A DNA stretch of 64,000 nt from assembly GCF_031157835.1 (NCBI RefSeq), contig NZ_JAVIDR010000013.1, positions 17,948 to 81,947 on the forward strand. The letters run 5' to 3'. Position 1 is the stretch's first letter. The number at the start of each line of letters is the position of its first letter. Positions 1 to 8,910 of the stretch are shown piece after piece. The notes below the pieces were generated by a model that worked only from the letters and a program-made list of their open reading frames with translations, was not told the DNA's origin and ran no database searches. Source of the DNA: Acinetobacter rudis. GTDB lineage: Bacteria; Pseudomonadota; Gammaproteobacteria; Pseudomonadales; Moraxellaceae. The position numbers were made by a program, and so were the translations under genes.

Positions 1-520
1 CCTTTGCAAGTGAATAAACGCTGTGCCCCTTTTTGAATTTATTAATAACTTCTTTTTTCTGTTCTGGTGTTAAAATTTCAGGACGACCTACTTTCTTAAC
101 AAAATTATTAGTTGGATAATTTTTATTAATTTTTTTAAATTTACCCTCAAACTCAAAACATATTTTCAGAAAATGTAGAAAAAAAACCTTCAAATCTCCA
201 CTAATCTCATTTTTGGAATAATCAAAACAGACCAATCTGATTTTCTTTTGGTCAACCCTATTGACGATATTAAAAATTTCCTCAAAATTTCGCCCTAAAC
301 AATCAATTCCTTTCACGAGTAACAAATCATCTGCTTCTAAACCATAGTTTATTAAATTAATAAATTTATCTCTATATATTATAGAGGTATCTACTGTTAC
401 CTCTTCAAATATCAATCTTTGTTTTGGTATCTGATATCCATTTTTATAGAAATAAGAAATATAGTTTATATCATCACACTCATTACCAGGATCATTTCTA
501 ACATAAGCATATGTACGCAT
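1..520 (-). CDS. Serine recombinase-like protein (resolvase/invertase family), truncated by window edge, catalytic Ser replaced
   Basis: The minus-strand frame opens at an ATG at 520 and stays open to the window edge, giving 173 visible residues. Residues 1-8 (MRTYAYVR) match the start of the resolvase/invertase catalytic domain. Residues 66-77 (LLLVKGIDCLGR) match the LVxxLDRLGR helix of gamma-delta resolvase. Residues from about 145 (GRPEILTPEQKKEV) match the C-terminal Hin/resolvase helix-turn-helix. The active site looks broken: Arg8 is kept, but the nucleophile Ser10 aligns with Asp10 (RNDPGNE instead of RVSTxxQ). Asp67 and Arg71 equivalents are D73 and R77, while Arg68 is Cys74. By family knowledge it could not cleave DNA by the serine mechanism, so it may be a DNA-binding relic or regulator. 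The C-terminus is not visible. Confidence 0.7.
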   Translation of the reverse strand, partial: MRTYAYVRNDPGNECDDINYISYFYKNGYQIPKQRLIFEEVTVDTSIIYRDKFINLINYGLEADDLLLVKGIDCLGRNFEEIFNIVNRVDQKKIRLVCFDYSKNEISGDLKVFFLHFLKICFEFEGKFKKINKNYPTNNFVKKVGRPEILTPEQKKEVINKFKKGHSVYSLAK

Positions 521-1971
521 AAAATCTAAATCCAATGCTAAATTTAAAACAACTATAATTAAATTATATACAATTAAACCCTAAACACAAATTATTGAAA
601 TTTAAACAATATGTATTAATTCGTGTTTTAAATCATATTGCTTAAGGTAATATTTCTAATACTTACAACCAGCAACCCAATATTATAAAGTTTAATTTAA
701 TAGTATTAATTATAAGCACTCCTTAATTTCCCAATCATTTTAGGAACTAACATGTTTTTGCTATTAAGCACTCCATAATCATTTTCTATTCTATACAGTG
801 AAAAATTATTTAAAAAGCGTATTAAATATATATTAAAAATAATAGATCGATTTCTCATATACAAATTAAACACACCCAAAAGAATAATTTAAACCTACAA
901 ATACTTTACATTCTTTTAGCCGATCACACCCTATATCTAAAGTTTTACTTAATTATTGAATGTATCGAATGCGCAGACATTATAATTAAATTTTTTGTAA
1001 AAAAAACACAACTCTTAAAATAAATTGAGGTTTTAAGCATACTTAATTTTTCCTCAAGACAAATGCATGGAATTTCAACAAAATAGAACTCATGCAAATA
1101 ATGAAAAATATAAGCATATAAAAATGAATTATAAATAAAATAAAGTTATGATTCTATTTATTTACCTCAATTATATTAACTCAAGGAGATATATTTGCGA
1201 ATCATTATCAACAAAAAATATAAACAAAACTCTAATAAATAAAAAAATCAATTAAAATAAATACCTTTCAAGTCACTAATTACAAATTTCATCCAAGGAT
1301 TAAATACACATAGATCAATTCACTTAAAAAAAATAATAGCTAAAAACTATTACCATACATGTTAAGCTTTCAATCATCACCCCATCATAAATAATAAAAA
1401 TATTGATCTAGAGTTAGAATTTATTTAACTAAACAACAAAAAGCCACTAAATTAATTTTACATACAACATTAATAGAGTCTAAAACTAAAACTCCTAAAA
1501 AGTTAAAACTATTTTTATTTAAAAAAATACTATCTGCGTTCTATTTATTTAATGATCATTTCAATCCACGTTATTTATGTCACCAACGTAAGAGTCTTTT
1601 TAAATATTTTTACCAATTGATAAAATTTAGACATTAGAAATAAGAATTATCATTATCAATAATAAATTTTATTTGAACATGAAAATATTTTTGCTCTAAG
1701 TTACCATTTCAATATGCAAATAATTTTTGTTTTAAATCATTAAGAAGTAACGGTTAGGTCAAATATCTAGTTATAGTAATGCAATTGTCATTCAAGTATT
1801 AAGCAATGGAGTATGACTTTTTTCAGGTTAGATCGACTGAAACAAAAAATAGTATGTGATAACAAGCAGTTTGCTTTTATATATTCGTAGCATGACTTAA
1901 GTTTTCCTATTACCATAAGCGAACATTGATTATCCAACATAACCAACAATTTCAATTTCATCGGACCGCAT
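521..1971. other. AT-rich intergenic region without a supported gene
   Basis: About 1.45 kb of strongly AT-rich DNA between the recombinase-like gene and the exported-protein cluster. I see no reading frame with a ribosome binding site and recognisable protein in either strand, no tRNA and no clear terminator hairpin. A short imperfect direct repeat, TAAGCACTCC(T/A)TAAT, lies at 713-727 and 765-779. The stretch could be decayed DNA, a long regulatory region, or recently acquired DNA linked to the neighbouring recombinase-like gene. Confidence 0.6.
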
Positions 1972-2727
1972 ATGAAGTATAAACTGATCAGTTTACTCTC
2001 AGCCCTCACCTTTAGTCCCTTAATTTATGCAGACAATAATACTGATCATACTTGGGAGGGGCCCGTTAAGGTTAACCTCAACTTGTATGCCTTTGCTGCT
2101 GATGCCAATGGAGAAATTCAAAAAGGAAAAGTGCATTATGATGTTGACCAACCTTTTAAAGACAGTTTGGACTATCTAGATGAAACCTATATGGCCCACC
2201 TTGACATTAGTAAGGGCCGCTGGGGAGTATTTTATGATACACAAATGGCTAAACTCAGCACTGAAGAAAGTCTAGCCCATATACCAATTGCTGCTTTTGT
2301 AAAACAAAAACGACAAAGCTTAGGTGCGTATTATCAAGCCTACGTTTCTGAAAGAAATGCCAACAACAATTATCCTCGCTTTATTGTTGAACCGATGATT
2401 GGTATCCATCGCACAGAACTAAAGTCACAATTAAGTGCCCTTAATCACTCCAGTCAAGTGAATGCAGACTGGGATGAGGTATTTTGGGGAAGCCGCTTCA
2501 AATATAACTTTGACTCACCTGTCAATCTTGCTGCTGAAATGAGCTTTGGTGCTGAAGACACTCGTTCAGTACAAATGTATGCTGGGTACCGTCAAGAAAT
2601 TTTTAAACGTCCTGTTAACTTTCGAATCGGTTATCGCTATTTTGAACAAGATCATCATAGTGGTGATTTTAAATGGCATATCACACAACACGGCCCTGTT
2701 ATTGGGGTAAACCTTCCTATCTTTTAA
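1972..2727 (+). CDS. Predicted outer-membrane beta-barrel-like exported protein, unknown function
   Basis: A 251-residue protein with a Sec signal peptide (hydrophobic stretch about residues 5-16, likely cleavage after LIYA at about 20). After it come alternating polar/hydrophobic strands rich in Tyr, Phe and Arg. The C-terminal part (MYAGYRQEIF..., FRIGYRYFEQD..., GPVIGVNLPIF) ends in Phe, as is common for outer-membrane barrels. Strands such as FRIGYRYF alternate as in small OmpA-like or OmpW-like barrels, but no specific family is recognised. ATG at 1972 has GGA about 8 bases upstream. It is followed after 16 bases by the Ntn-hydrolase gene and is probably co-transcribed with it. It may help that hydrolase's substrate cross or stay at the outer membrane (inference). 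Confidence 0.7.
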   Translation: MKYKLISLLSALTFSPLIYADNNTDHTWEGPVKVNLNLYAFAADANGEIQKGKVHYDVDQPFKDSLDYLDETYMAHLDISKGRWGVFYDTQMAKLSTEESLAHIPIAAFVKQKRQSLGAYYQAYVSERNANNNYPRFIVEPMIGIHRTELKSQLSALNHSSQVNADWDEVFWGSRFKYNFDSPVNLAAEMSFGAEDTRSVQMYAGYRQEIFKRPVNFRIGYRYFEQDHHSGDFKWHITQHGPVIGVNLPIF

Positions 2728-2743
2728 AAAATAAGTGAATAGC

Positions 2744-3787
2744 ATGAAAAAAATTATTTGCCAAAGTTTAATTGCGTCAAGTTTTTTACTAACAAGTATT
2801 GCGGATGCCTGTACTCGCGCTGTTTATATCGGTAAAAATGAGGTCATGACCGCACGTAGTATGGATTGGAAAAGCGACGTTGGTACAAATATTTGGATTT
2901 TACCAAATAAAGTTACACGCCACGGCGTAGCAGGTCCAAACTCCATCAAATGGACTTCAAAATACGGCAGTGTCATTGCGAGTGGTTACGATATATCAAG
3001 TACGGATGGTGTTAATGAAAAGGGACTCTCAGCAAACCTACTCTGGTTAGTTGAATCCCAATATCCAAATGTCGAAAAAAATAAAAAACCGACACTCAGT
3101 ATTTCTCTATGGGCACAATATGTACTCGATAATTTTGCCACTGTAAATGAAGCTGTAACTGCCCTTGAGAAGGAACCATTTATAGTCGTCACCGATATGG
3201 TTCCTGGAGAAAAACGCCTCACAACTTTACACCTATCTATTTCAGATAGTAGTGGTGACAGTGCAATCGTAGAATATATTAATGGCAAACAAGTAATTCA
3301 TCACAATAAAGAATATCAAGTCATGACGAACTCGCCTACATTTGATAAACAGCTTGCTTTGGATGACTACTGGCAGTTAATTGGTGGCACAACCATGCTC
3401 CCAGGCACGAACCGTGCTGCTGATCGTTTTGCACGTGCTTCATTCTATATTAATGCCATTCCTAAAGATGCATCGCCAGAACACTCACTAGCAAGCGTAT
3501 TTAGTGTCATTCGTAATGTGTCTGTACCTTTTGGTTTAAATACTGAAGAACAACCAAATATCTCTTCTACACGCTGGAGAACTGTAGTCGATCATAAGCG
3601 TGTACGTTATTATTTTGAATCTGCAGTTTCACCAAATTTATTTTGGGTTGATCTAAAAGATATTAACTTTAACGATGGTAAGACACGAAAACTTGACCTA
3701 GGGGCAGATCAAGCGACAATTTATGCAGGCAAAGCCAATGCTGCATTTGTTGAAACAAAACCCTTCCCTTTCCTAGGTATCCAATGA
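2744..3787 (+). CDS. Periplasmic Ntn-hydrolase, choloylglycine hydrolase / penicillin V acylase family
   Basis: Linear amide C-N hydrolase of 347 residues from the ATG at 2744; an in-frame GTG at 2735 is possible, but the ATG is better placed behind AAGTG. The signal peptide ends ADA|C, so signal peptidase cleavage would expose Cys23 as N-terminal nucleophile, as in Gram-negative members. Arg38 and Asp41 (TARSMDW) match the conserved Arg/Asp of bile salt hydrolases and penicillin V acylases, and MTNSPTF at about residue 190 carries the conserved Asn. The family hydrolyses amide bonds in conjugated bile salts, penicillin V or, in several Gram-negative homologues, acyl-homoserine lactones; the substrate cannot be told from sequence alone. 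It sits between an outer-membrane-type protein gene and a lipoprotein gene. Confidence 0.88.
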   Translation: MKKIICQSLIASSFLLTSIADACTRAVYIGKNEVMTARSMDWKSDVGTNIWILPNKVTRHGVAGPNSIKWTSKYGSVIASGYDISSTDGVNEKGLSANLLWLVESQYPNVEKNKKPTLSISLWAQYVLDNFATVNEAVTALEKEPFIVVTDMVPGEKRLTTLHLSISDSSGDSAIVEYINGKQVIHHNKEYQVMTNSPTFDKQLALDDYWQLIGGTTMLPGTNRAADRFARASFYINAIPKDASPEHSLASVFSVIRNVSVPFGLNTEEQPNISSTRWRTVVDHKRVRYYFESAVSPNLFWVDLKDINFNDGKTRKLDLGADQATIYAGKANAAFVETKPFPFLGIQ

Positions 3788-3827
3788 AAATAACGTGATA
3801 TTACTTGCCATACTTAAGAGGACTTGT

Positions 3828-4298
3828 ATGAAAAAAATCGCTTTACTTTTAGGTAGTTCACTCATACTTAGTGCCTGTGCCAATCCACAGATAACACCAA
3901 CAACACAAAATGCCACTAAAGGTATTTTACTGTGTGAGTTAGGTGAAATATGCCCAGTTGTTAAAGTAAACTGGAATACTCAAGACAAAAGTCAGGTTCA
4001 ACTCGACATTTATCTTGATCATCCTGCTAGCTATTATGATATCAAAGCCATTGTGTTTAATAATGGTCAAATATCTTATGCTTATAAGCCAAGTTCAACT
4101 AACCAAGAGTTTAGACTTGGCTCTTATCGCTCTGCTGTTAGTATTGACACTCCCTTAGACTTAATGACCAAACTCAAAGGGACAACAGCGCTAAGCATGA
4201 ATGTTATAACGGATAAAGGTGAAATTAAGCGTTATATCTATAAAGATGGCAAGGAGTCTTCAGCTTATTTACAGTTTGTTCAAGCTTATAGTCAGTAA
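3828..4298 (+). CDS. Small lipoprotein of unknown function, third gene of the hydrolase cluster
   Basis: 156 residues from the ATG at 3828, which follows an AGAGGA ribosome binding site at 6-bp spacing; a longer upstream GTG frame lacks such a site. MKKIALLLGSSLILSAC is a signal peptide with lipobox LSAC, so the mature protein starts at lipidated Cys17. The mature part has Cys residues (LLCELGEICPV) and a beta-rich pattern without a family I recognise. It ends 14 bases before a strong terminator, so the three-gene unit 1972-4298 looks like one transcript. A role with the hydrolase is inferred from neighbourhood only. Confidence 0.75.
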   Translation: MKKIALLLGSSLILSACANPQITPTTQNATKGILLCELGEICPVVKVNWNTQDKSQVQLDIYLDHPASYYDIKAIVFNNGQISYAYKPSSTNQEFRLGSYRSAVSIDTPLDLMTKLKGTTALSMNVITDKGEIKRYIYKDGKESSAYLQFVQAYSQ

Positions 4299-4312
4299 CA
4301 GAACTTAAATAC

Positions 4313-4346
4313 AAAAAAAGACGCACTTTAAAGTGCGTCTTTTTTT
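4313..4346. terminator. Bidirectional rho-independent terminator
   Basis: Perfect palindrome A-tract/GACGCACTT-TAAAGTGCGTC/T-tract between the plus-strand lipoprotein gene and the convergent SPOR gene. With A-runs on one side and T-runs on the other, it can end both transcripts. Confidence 0.9.
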
Positions 4347-4357
4347 ACTTTCACGAC

Positions 4358-4966
4358 TTAGCGCTTTACCACGATTGAATCAATGCCGCTATTTTGCAAA
4401 GTCTTTTGGGCAATCACTGCCGCACTTTGTGACTCATAAGGACCAGAAATTACGCGATACCAAACTTTACCATTATCTGTAGTCTTAATCACATCAGCAG
4501 ATAAACCATTCAGTAAAATCTCTGCACGACGTGCATCTGCACTATCAGGATCAGCATAGCTACGCACTTGTAAAATATAAGATGGCTTCGTCTCAGCAGG
4601 TGCTGTAGATGTCACCTCCGTCGGCTCTTCACCTGTTGTAGGCTGTGGTGCCTGAGGAGCTTCTACTATCGTAGGTTGTGCATTCACAGGTGCTTCTGGC
4701 ACAGCTTGTTGAGGGATCGGTGTCACTTGCTGCTGAGGCAACAAATCATAGAACCGATAGTCCTTGTTGGTTTCTTCTTTATAGTGCTCTGAACGCACTT
4801 CATTACTGTTCGCAGGAACAGGTGCCCATGGCTTCCATAAAATGACTGCAACAGCAGCTGCAATCACGAGCAAAATAACCACCAACATACCTAACCACTT
4901 TGGAACCAAAGATGGTTTGGGCTTATTACTGCGCTCTGTCACACCACGTTGTGTTTTACCGAACAC
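4358..4966 (-). CDS. SPOR-domain cell-envelope protein (FtsN-like)
   Basis: 202 residues with a short basic cytoplasmic N-terminus, one membrane helix at about 26-46 (LGMLVVILLVIAAAVAVILW), a Pro/Gln/Glu/Thr-rich linker (about 75-125) and a C-terminal SPOR domain (about 128-202, starting SYILQVRSY and ending GIDSIVVKR). SPOR domains bind denuded septal peptidoglycan, so the protein probably localises to the division site, as FtsN and DedD do. It lies 16 bases downstream of argS in the same orientation, an arrangement usual in gammaproteobacteria for FtsN-type genes near argS. I do not assign ftsN firmly, because the linker is short and low-complexity. Confidence 0.85.
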   Translation of the reverse strand: MFGKTQRGVTERSNKPKPSLVPKWLGMLVVILLVIAAAVAVILWKPWAPVPANSNEVRSEHYKEETNKDYRFYDLLPQQQVTPIPQQAVPEAPVNAQPTIVEAPQAPQPTTGEEPTEVTSTAPAETKPSYILQVRSYADPDSADARRAEILLNGLSADVIKTTDNGKVWYRVISGPYESQSAAVIAQKTLQNSGIDSIVVKR

Positions 4967-4982
4967 GGACTACCCTCTCGTA

Positions 4983-6782
4983 TTACATTTCTGTTGGTGC
5001 AGACACACCTAACAATGTTAGACCATTTCTCAAAACTTGCTGTACATTGCTAGACAAGAGTAAACGTGCCTGTGATAACTCAATATTTTGCTCATCAAGC
5101 ACTTTCACACCATCTAACGCATACCAGCCATGAAATAAGGCTGCCAACTCTTTTAAATAATTCCCGACTTGATGCGGTTCATGTGCGTTTGCTGCACGTA
5201 AAACAATTTCGGGATAAGCTGCAAGTTTAGCCAAAATTTCAACTTCAGCCCCTAATTGTAATTGAATAGCAAGTGGACGTGCTGCAATTGCATCAAATGT
5301 AATACCAATCTTTCCAGCTTTCTGCAAAACACGTTGAATACGCGCATGTGCATATTGAATGTAATACACTGCATTATCTTTACTTTGCGAAACAGCAAGA
5401 TCTAAATCAAAGTCAATATGTTGCTCTGACTTACGCATTACATAATAGAAACGTGCTGCATCATTACCAACCTCTTTACGTAAATCACGCAAAGTAACGT
5501 ACTGCCCTGAACGTGAGGACATTTGCACCATCTCTCCACCACGCCATAAACTCACAAACTGTACTAATAACACCGTAAGCTTCGAAGAGTCATAACCCAT
5601 TGCATCAATTGCTGCTTTAACACGTGCAATATAACCATGGTGATCTGATCCCCAAACATCAATGAGATCTGTAAATCCACGTTGCAGCTTATTTAGATGA
5701 TATGCAATGTCGGATGCAAAATATGTTGTTTGGCCATTACGTCGTTTAACAACTCGGTCTTTTTCGTCACCAAACTCTGTCGATTTAAACCAAATATTGC
5801 CATCTTTTTCGTACAAATAACCACGTTGATCAAGAGTTTGTAAGGCTTCTTCAATTTTATCTGTAAGTGTTGCCTCACTAAACCACTGATTAAATGTTAC
5901 ACCAAACTCACCTAAATCCTGTTTGATATCTTGTAGGATCGCATGCAAAGCAGCTTGATGGAATACACGATAATCTGCACCAATTAATTGTTGTGCATTA
6001 AAAATTAATCCATCAATGTGTTTCTCTTTATCACCAGAAACAACAATCTTATTACCCTCTGCATCTAATTCAGCAGCATATTCGACATCTGCTGGAACAT
6101 CTTTATAAACATCAGCCACAGCTTGTACATAAGCATCACCATCTTGGTTAATAATGCCTTGTGCAATTTCTTTGACGTATTCGCCTTGATATGCATTTTT
6201 AGGGAAAATAAGATCTTGCCCTAATATTTCTAAATAGCGTAAATAAGTTGATGTCGCCAAAATATCCATCTGACGGCCAGCATCATTGACATAATATTCT
6301 CGTTCAACACTTGCACCTGTTGCCTCAAGTAAGTTGGCAACAGTCATGCCGTACGCGGCACCACGACCATGACCTACGTGTAGGCTTGATGTCGGATTTG
6401 CAGAAACAAATTCTACTTGTACTTTTTTATTCGCATTCGTGGTGGTAAAACCAAATTTTTCTTGTTGTTGCTGAATGTGATCTAAAACTGCAAAACGTTG
6501 ATCTGCATTTAAAAAGAAGTTGATAAAACCAGGGCCAGCAATTTCAGCCTTACTAATTTCACTCACTGCAGGAAGATGTGCCAAAAATTGTTCAGCGAGA
6601 TCACGAGGTTTCATTGCTGCAGCTTTTGCTGCAATCATGGCAATATTGGAAGCAAAATCTCCGTGACTTCGATCCTTAGTTCGCGTCAAACTACTGGTGT
6701 TTTTCCAATCTGCGGGAAGAACGCCTTGTGACTGTAAAGCTTGAGTTGCGTGATCGAGTGCTGCTTGTATGGCGGTATTCAT
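4983..6782 (-). CDS. argS: Arginyl-tRNA synthetase
   Basis: 599-residue class I synthetase that charges tRNA-Arg with arginine in the cytoplasm. The N-terminal Arg-tRNA synthetase domain is followed by SANPTSSLHVGHGRGA, which holds the HIGH-type motif (HVGH). The Rossmann catalytic core includes YFASDIAYHLNKLQRGF and DVWGSDHHGY. The KMSKS position is degenerate (VQMSSRSGQYV), as is normal for ArgRS. The C-terminal DALR anticodon-binding domain ends at TEM. Length matches bacterial ArgRS. It is the first gene of the argS-SPOR pair; the promoter should lie in 6783-7110. Confidence 0.97.
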   Translation of the reverse strand: MNTAIQAALDHATQALQSQGVLPADWKNTSSLTRTKDRSHGDFASNIAMIAAKAAAMKPRDLAEQFLAHLPAVSEISKAEIAGPGFINFFLNADQRFAVLDHIQQQQEKFGFTTTNANKKVQVEFVSANPTSSLHVGHGRGAAYGMTVANLLEATGASVEREYYVNDAGRQMDILATSTYLRYLEILGQDLIFPKNAYQGEYVKEIAQGIINQDGDAYVQAVADVYKDVPADVEYAAELDAEGNKIVVSGDKEKHIDGLIFNAQQLIGADYRVFHQAALHAILQDIKQDLGEFGVTFNQWFSEATLTDKIEEALQTLDQRGYLYEKDGNIWFKSTEFGDEKDRVVKRRNGQTTYFASDIAYHLNKLQRGFTDLIDVWGSDHHGYIARVKAAIDAMGYDSSKLTVLLVQFVSLWRGGEMVQMSSRSGQYVTLRDLRKEVGNDAARFYYVMRKSEQHIDFDLDLAVSQSKDNAVYYIQYAHARIQRVLQKAGKIGITFDAIAARPLAIQLQLGAEVEILAKLAAYPEIVLRAANAHEPHQVGNYLKELAALFHGWYALDGVKVLDEQNIELSQARLLLSSNVQQVLRNGLTLLGVSAPTEM

Positions 6783-6950
6783 AATCTATCGAAAATGTAA
6801 GTCGTAGAAAAACAGCAAATATAGCAAATTTCACTCGCTTTAGGTGAGGAGATTTCAACATTAAGGTGTATGTTCTGTTTAAAACAGACCAATCTAATCT
6901 GCATAAATTTCAAACTTTGCCAACACTAACCTGAATTTTTCAATAAAAGC

Positions 6951-6976
6951 TATTGAACTTATCATTTCTTTGATAT
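6951..6976 (+). repeat. Direct repeat copy 1 upstream of maeA
   Basis: TATTGAACTTATCATTT-c-TTTGATAT; the second copy at 7060-7084 differs by one inserted C. Each copy contains the dyad ATCA-N-TGAT. Spacing between copies is about 109 bases. Confidence 0.8.
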
Positions 6977-7059
6977 AGAGCCACCACCATTATCACGCAA
7001 ATAAATACCTATTTAGTCCAAAATAGGCTTAAGCTTGGGTGTATCTGCCCTGATGTGCA

Positions 7060-7084
7060 TATTGAACTTATCATTTTTTGATAT
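7060..7084 (+). repeat. Direct repeat copy 2 upstream of maeA
   Basis: Second copy of the 25-26 base repeat, ending about 26 bases before the preferred maeA ATG. A TTG start at 7078 would lie inside it, which argues for the downstream ATG at 7111 as the real start. Confidence 0.8.
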
Positions 7085-7110
7085 CGCACAATCCACGCTT
7101 GAGATTGAAA

Positions 7111-8811
7111 ATGACCACTGAAAATATAGAAAACCAACACCCTTTATATACACCTTATGCCGGCTACACCTTATTGGAGCTACCTTTACTTAATAAGGGC
7201 TCTGCTTTTTGCGAACAAGAGCGTAATGATTTCAACTTGCATGGGCTCATTCCACAAGTCATCGAAACAATAGAAGAACAGCACCAACGCTCATATCAGC
7301 AGTATATTTCTTTCAATGAAGACATCAATAAGCATATTTATTTACGAAATATTCAAGATACAAATGAAACTTTGTTCTATCACCTCATCAGTAAACACCT
7401 GTCTGAAATGATGCCAATCATTTATACCCCAACTGTTGGCGAAGCATGTCAGCGTTTTTCTGATATCTATCGACGTCATCGTGGAGTATTTATTTCCTAT
7501 CCTGACCGCAATCGTATTGATGATATTTTACAAAATGTTAACCGTAAAAATGTCAAAGTCATCGTCATCACTGACGGAGAGCGTATTCTGGGCCTAGGTG
7601 ATTTAGGCATTGGCGGAATGGGCATCCCAATCGGTAAACTTTCACTTTATACAGCCTGTGGTGGTATCAGCCCTGCTTACACTTTACCTATCACTATTGA
7701 TGTTGGAACCAACAATCAACAGTTACTCAATGATCCAATCTATATGGGCTGGAGACAACCCCGAGTCGTAGGTGAAGATTATGATAACTTTGTTGAAGAT
7801 ATCTTCAGTGCAATTAAACGTCGTTGGCCAAAAGCGCTTATTCAATTTGAAGATTTCGCACAAAATAATGCAATGCCATTACTTGAAAAATATCGTGATA
7901 AATACTGTTGCTTTAATGATGATATTCAAGGTACTGCTGCTGTAGTTGTGGGCAGTTTAATTGCAGCAAGTCGTGCCGCTGGTAAACAGCTCAAAGATCA
8001 AACTATTGCTTTTTTAGGAGCTGGTTCAGCAGGATGCGGTATTGCAGAACAAATTATTGCTCAAATGGTTGAAGATGGTCTTAGCGATGCAGATGCACGT
8101 AGTCGTGTATATATGGTTGATCGTTTTGGATTAATTACTGAAAACATGCCTACTCTGCGTAGTTTCCAACGTGCATTAGCACAAAAGACTGAAAAAGTTT
8201 CAAGCTGGGGAAATGCTGAAGGCATGATTTCTTTACTAGATGTCGTACAATCGGCCAAGCCAAGTATTTTAATTGGTGTTTCTGGGCAAGCTGGTTTATT
8301 CAATGAACAAATCATTAAAAGCTTACATAAAAACTGTGCCAATCCTATTGTACTGCCACTTAGCAACCCCACTTCACATGTTGAAGCATTACCTGCTGAT
8401 ATCATTCGCTGGACTGATGGGCAAGCCTTGATCGCTACAGGGAGTCCTTTTTCTCCTGTAAATTATCAGGGTAAAATTCATAACATTTCACAGTGTAATA
8501 ATGCCTACATTTTCCCAGGCATTGGCCTAGGCGTAATTTCGGTTCATGCAACCCGAGTGACAAACCGAATGATGATTGCTTCTAGTGCAGCACTTGCTGA
8601 CTGTTCACCTAAACTGCATGACCCTGAAGCTGATCTCTTACCTAATCTAGATGAGCTACAAAGTGTGTCGAAGAAAATTGCTTTTCGTGTTGCAAAAGCG
8701 GCTATTGAAGATGGTGTTGCCCCTGCTTTAACTGATGAAGAATTGATTTCTCGTATCGAAGCTAACTTTTGGCAACCAGAATATCGCCACTATAAACGCG
8801 TTTCATTTTAA
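7111..8811 (+). CDS. maeA: NAD-dependent malic enzyme (oxaloacetate-decarboxylating)
   Basis: 566 residues from the ATG at 7111, matching the ~565 of E. coli MaeA; the longer TTG-initiated frame from 7078 would start within a repeated regulatory sequence. It converts malate + NAD+ to pyruvate, CO2 and NADH. Visible signatures are [14 protein letters not shown] (malic enzyme N-terminal domain), [15 protein letters not shown] (the catalytic Tyr precedes in YTPTVG), FEDFAQNNA and [14 protein letters not shown] (metal and Lys region), and the NAD-binding Rossmann [19 protein letters not shown] and [17 protein letters not shown] are also characteristic. A terminator follows. Confidence 0.95.
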   Translation: MTTENIENQHPLYTPYAGYTLLELPLLNKGSAFCEQERNDFNLHGLIPQVIETIEEQHQRSYQQYISFNEDINKHIYLRNIQDTNETLFYHLISKHLSEMMPIIYTPTVGEACQRFSDIYRRHRGVFISYPDRNRIDDILQNVNRKNVKVIVITDGERILGLGDLGIGGMGIPIGKLSLYTACGGISPAYTLPITIDVGTNNQQLLNDPIYMGWRQPRVVGEDYDNFVEDIFSAIKRRWPKALIQFEDFAQNNAMPLLEKYRDKYCCFNDDIQGTAAVVVGSLIAASRAAGKQLKDQTIAFLGAGSAGCGIAEQIIAQMVEDGLSDADARSRVYMVDRFGLITENMPTLRSFQRALAQKTEKVSSWGNAEGMISLLDVVQSAKPSILIGVSGQAGLFNEQIIKSLHKNCANPIVLPLSNPTSHVEALPADIIRWTDGQALIATGSPFSPVNYQGKIHNISQCNNAYIFPGIGLGVISVHATRVTNRMMIASSAALADCSPKLHDPEADLLPNLDELQSVSKKIAFRVAKAAIEDGVAPALTDEELISRIEANFWQPEYRHYKRVSF

Positions 8812-8828
8812 GTCGACTCACTCAACTT

Positions 8829-8860
8829 TAAGCACTACAACAACATCGCTGTAGTGCTTA
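8829..8860 (+). terminator. Terminator hairpin after maeA
   Basis: Perfect 11-bp arms TAAGCACTACA / TGTAGTGCTTA with a 10-base loop, followed by ATTTAT. The T-tract is short, so efficiency is uncertain. Confidence 0.65.
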
Positions 8861-8910
8861 ATTTATGCTATAACAGACCCTTTCTTATCTTTGATCAAAT
8901 AACTAGACTC

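Larger units (their letters stand above)
6783..7110. promoter_or_regulatory. Divergent argS/maeA intergenic region with hairpin and direct repeats
   Basis: About 330 bases separate the two divergent starts. It contains two copies of a 25-26 base repeat (listed separately) and a 7-bp-arm hairpin CCTATTT-agtcca-AAATAGG at 7008-7027. No unambiguous promoter hexamer pair could be fixed by eye. Both argS and maeA must be driven from here, so the repeats are candidate regulator sites. Confidence 0.5.

Noticed and set aside
1788..2009. Minus-strand frame across the start of the outer-membrane protein gene
   Set aside because: No recognisable protein, no ribosome site, overlaps the well-supported start region of the plus-strand gene.
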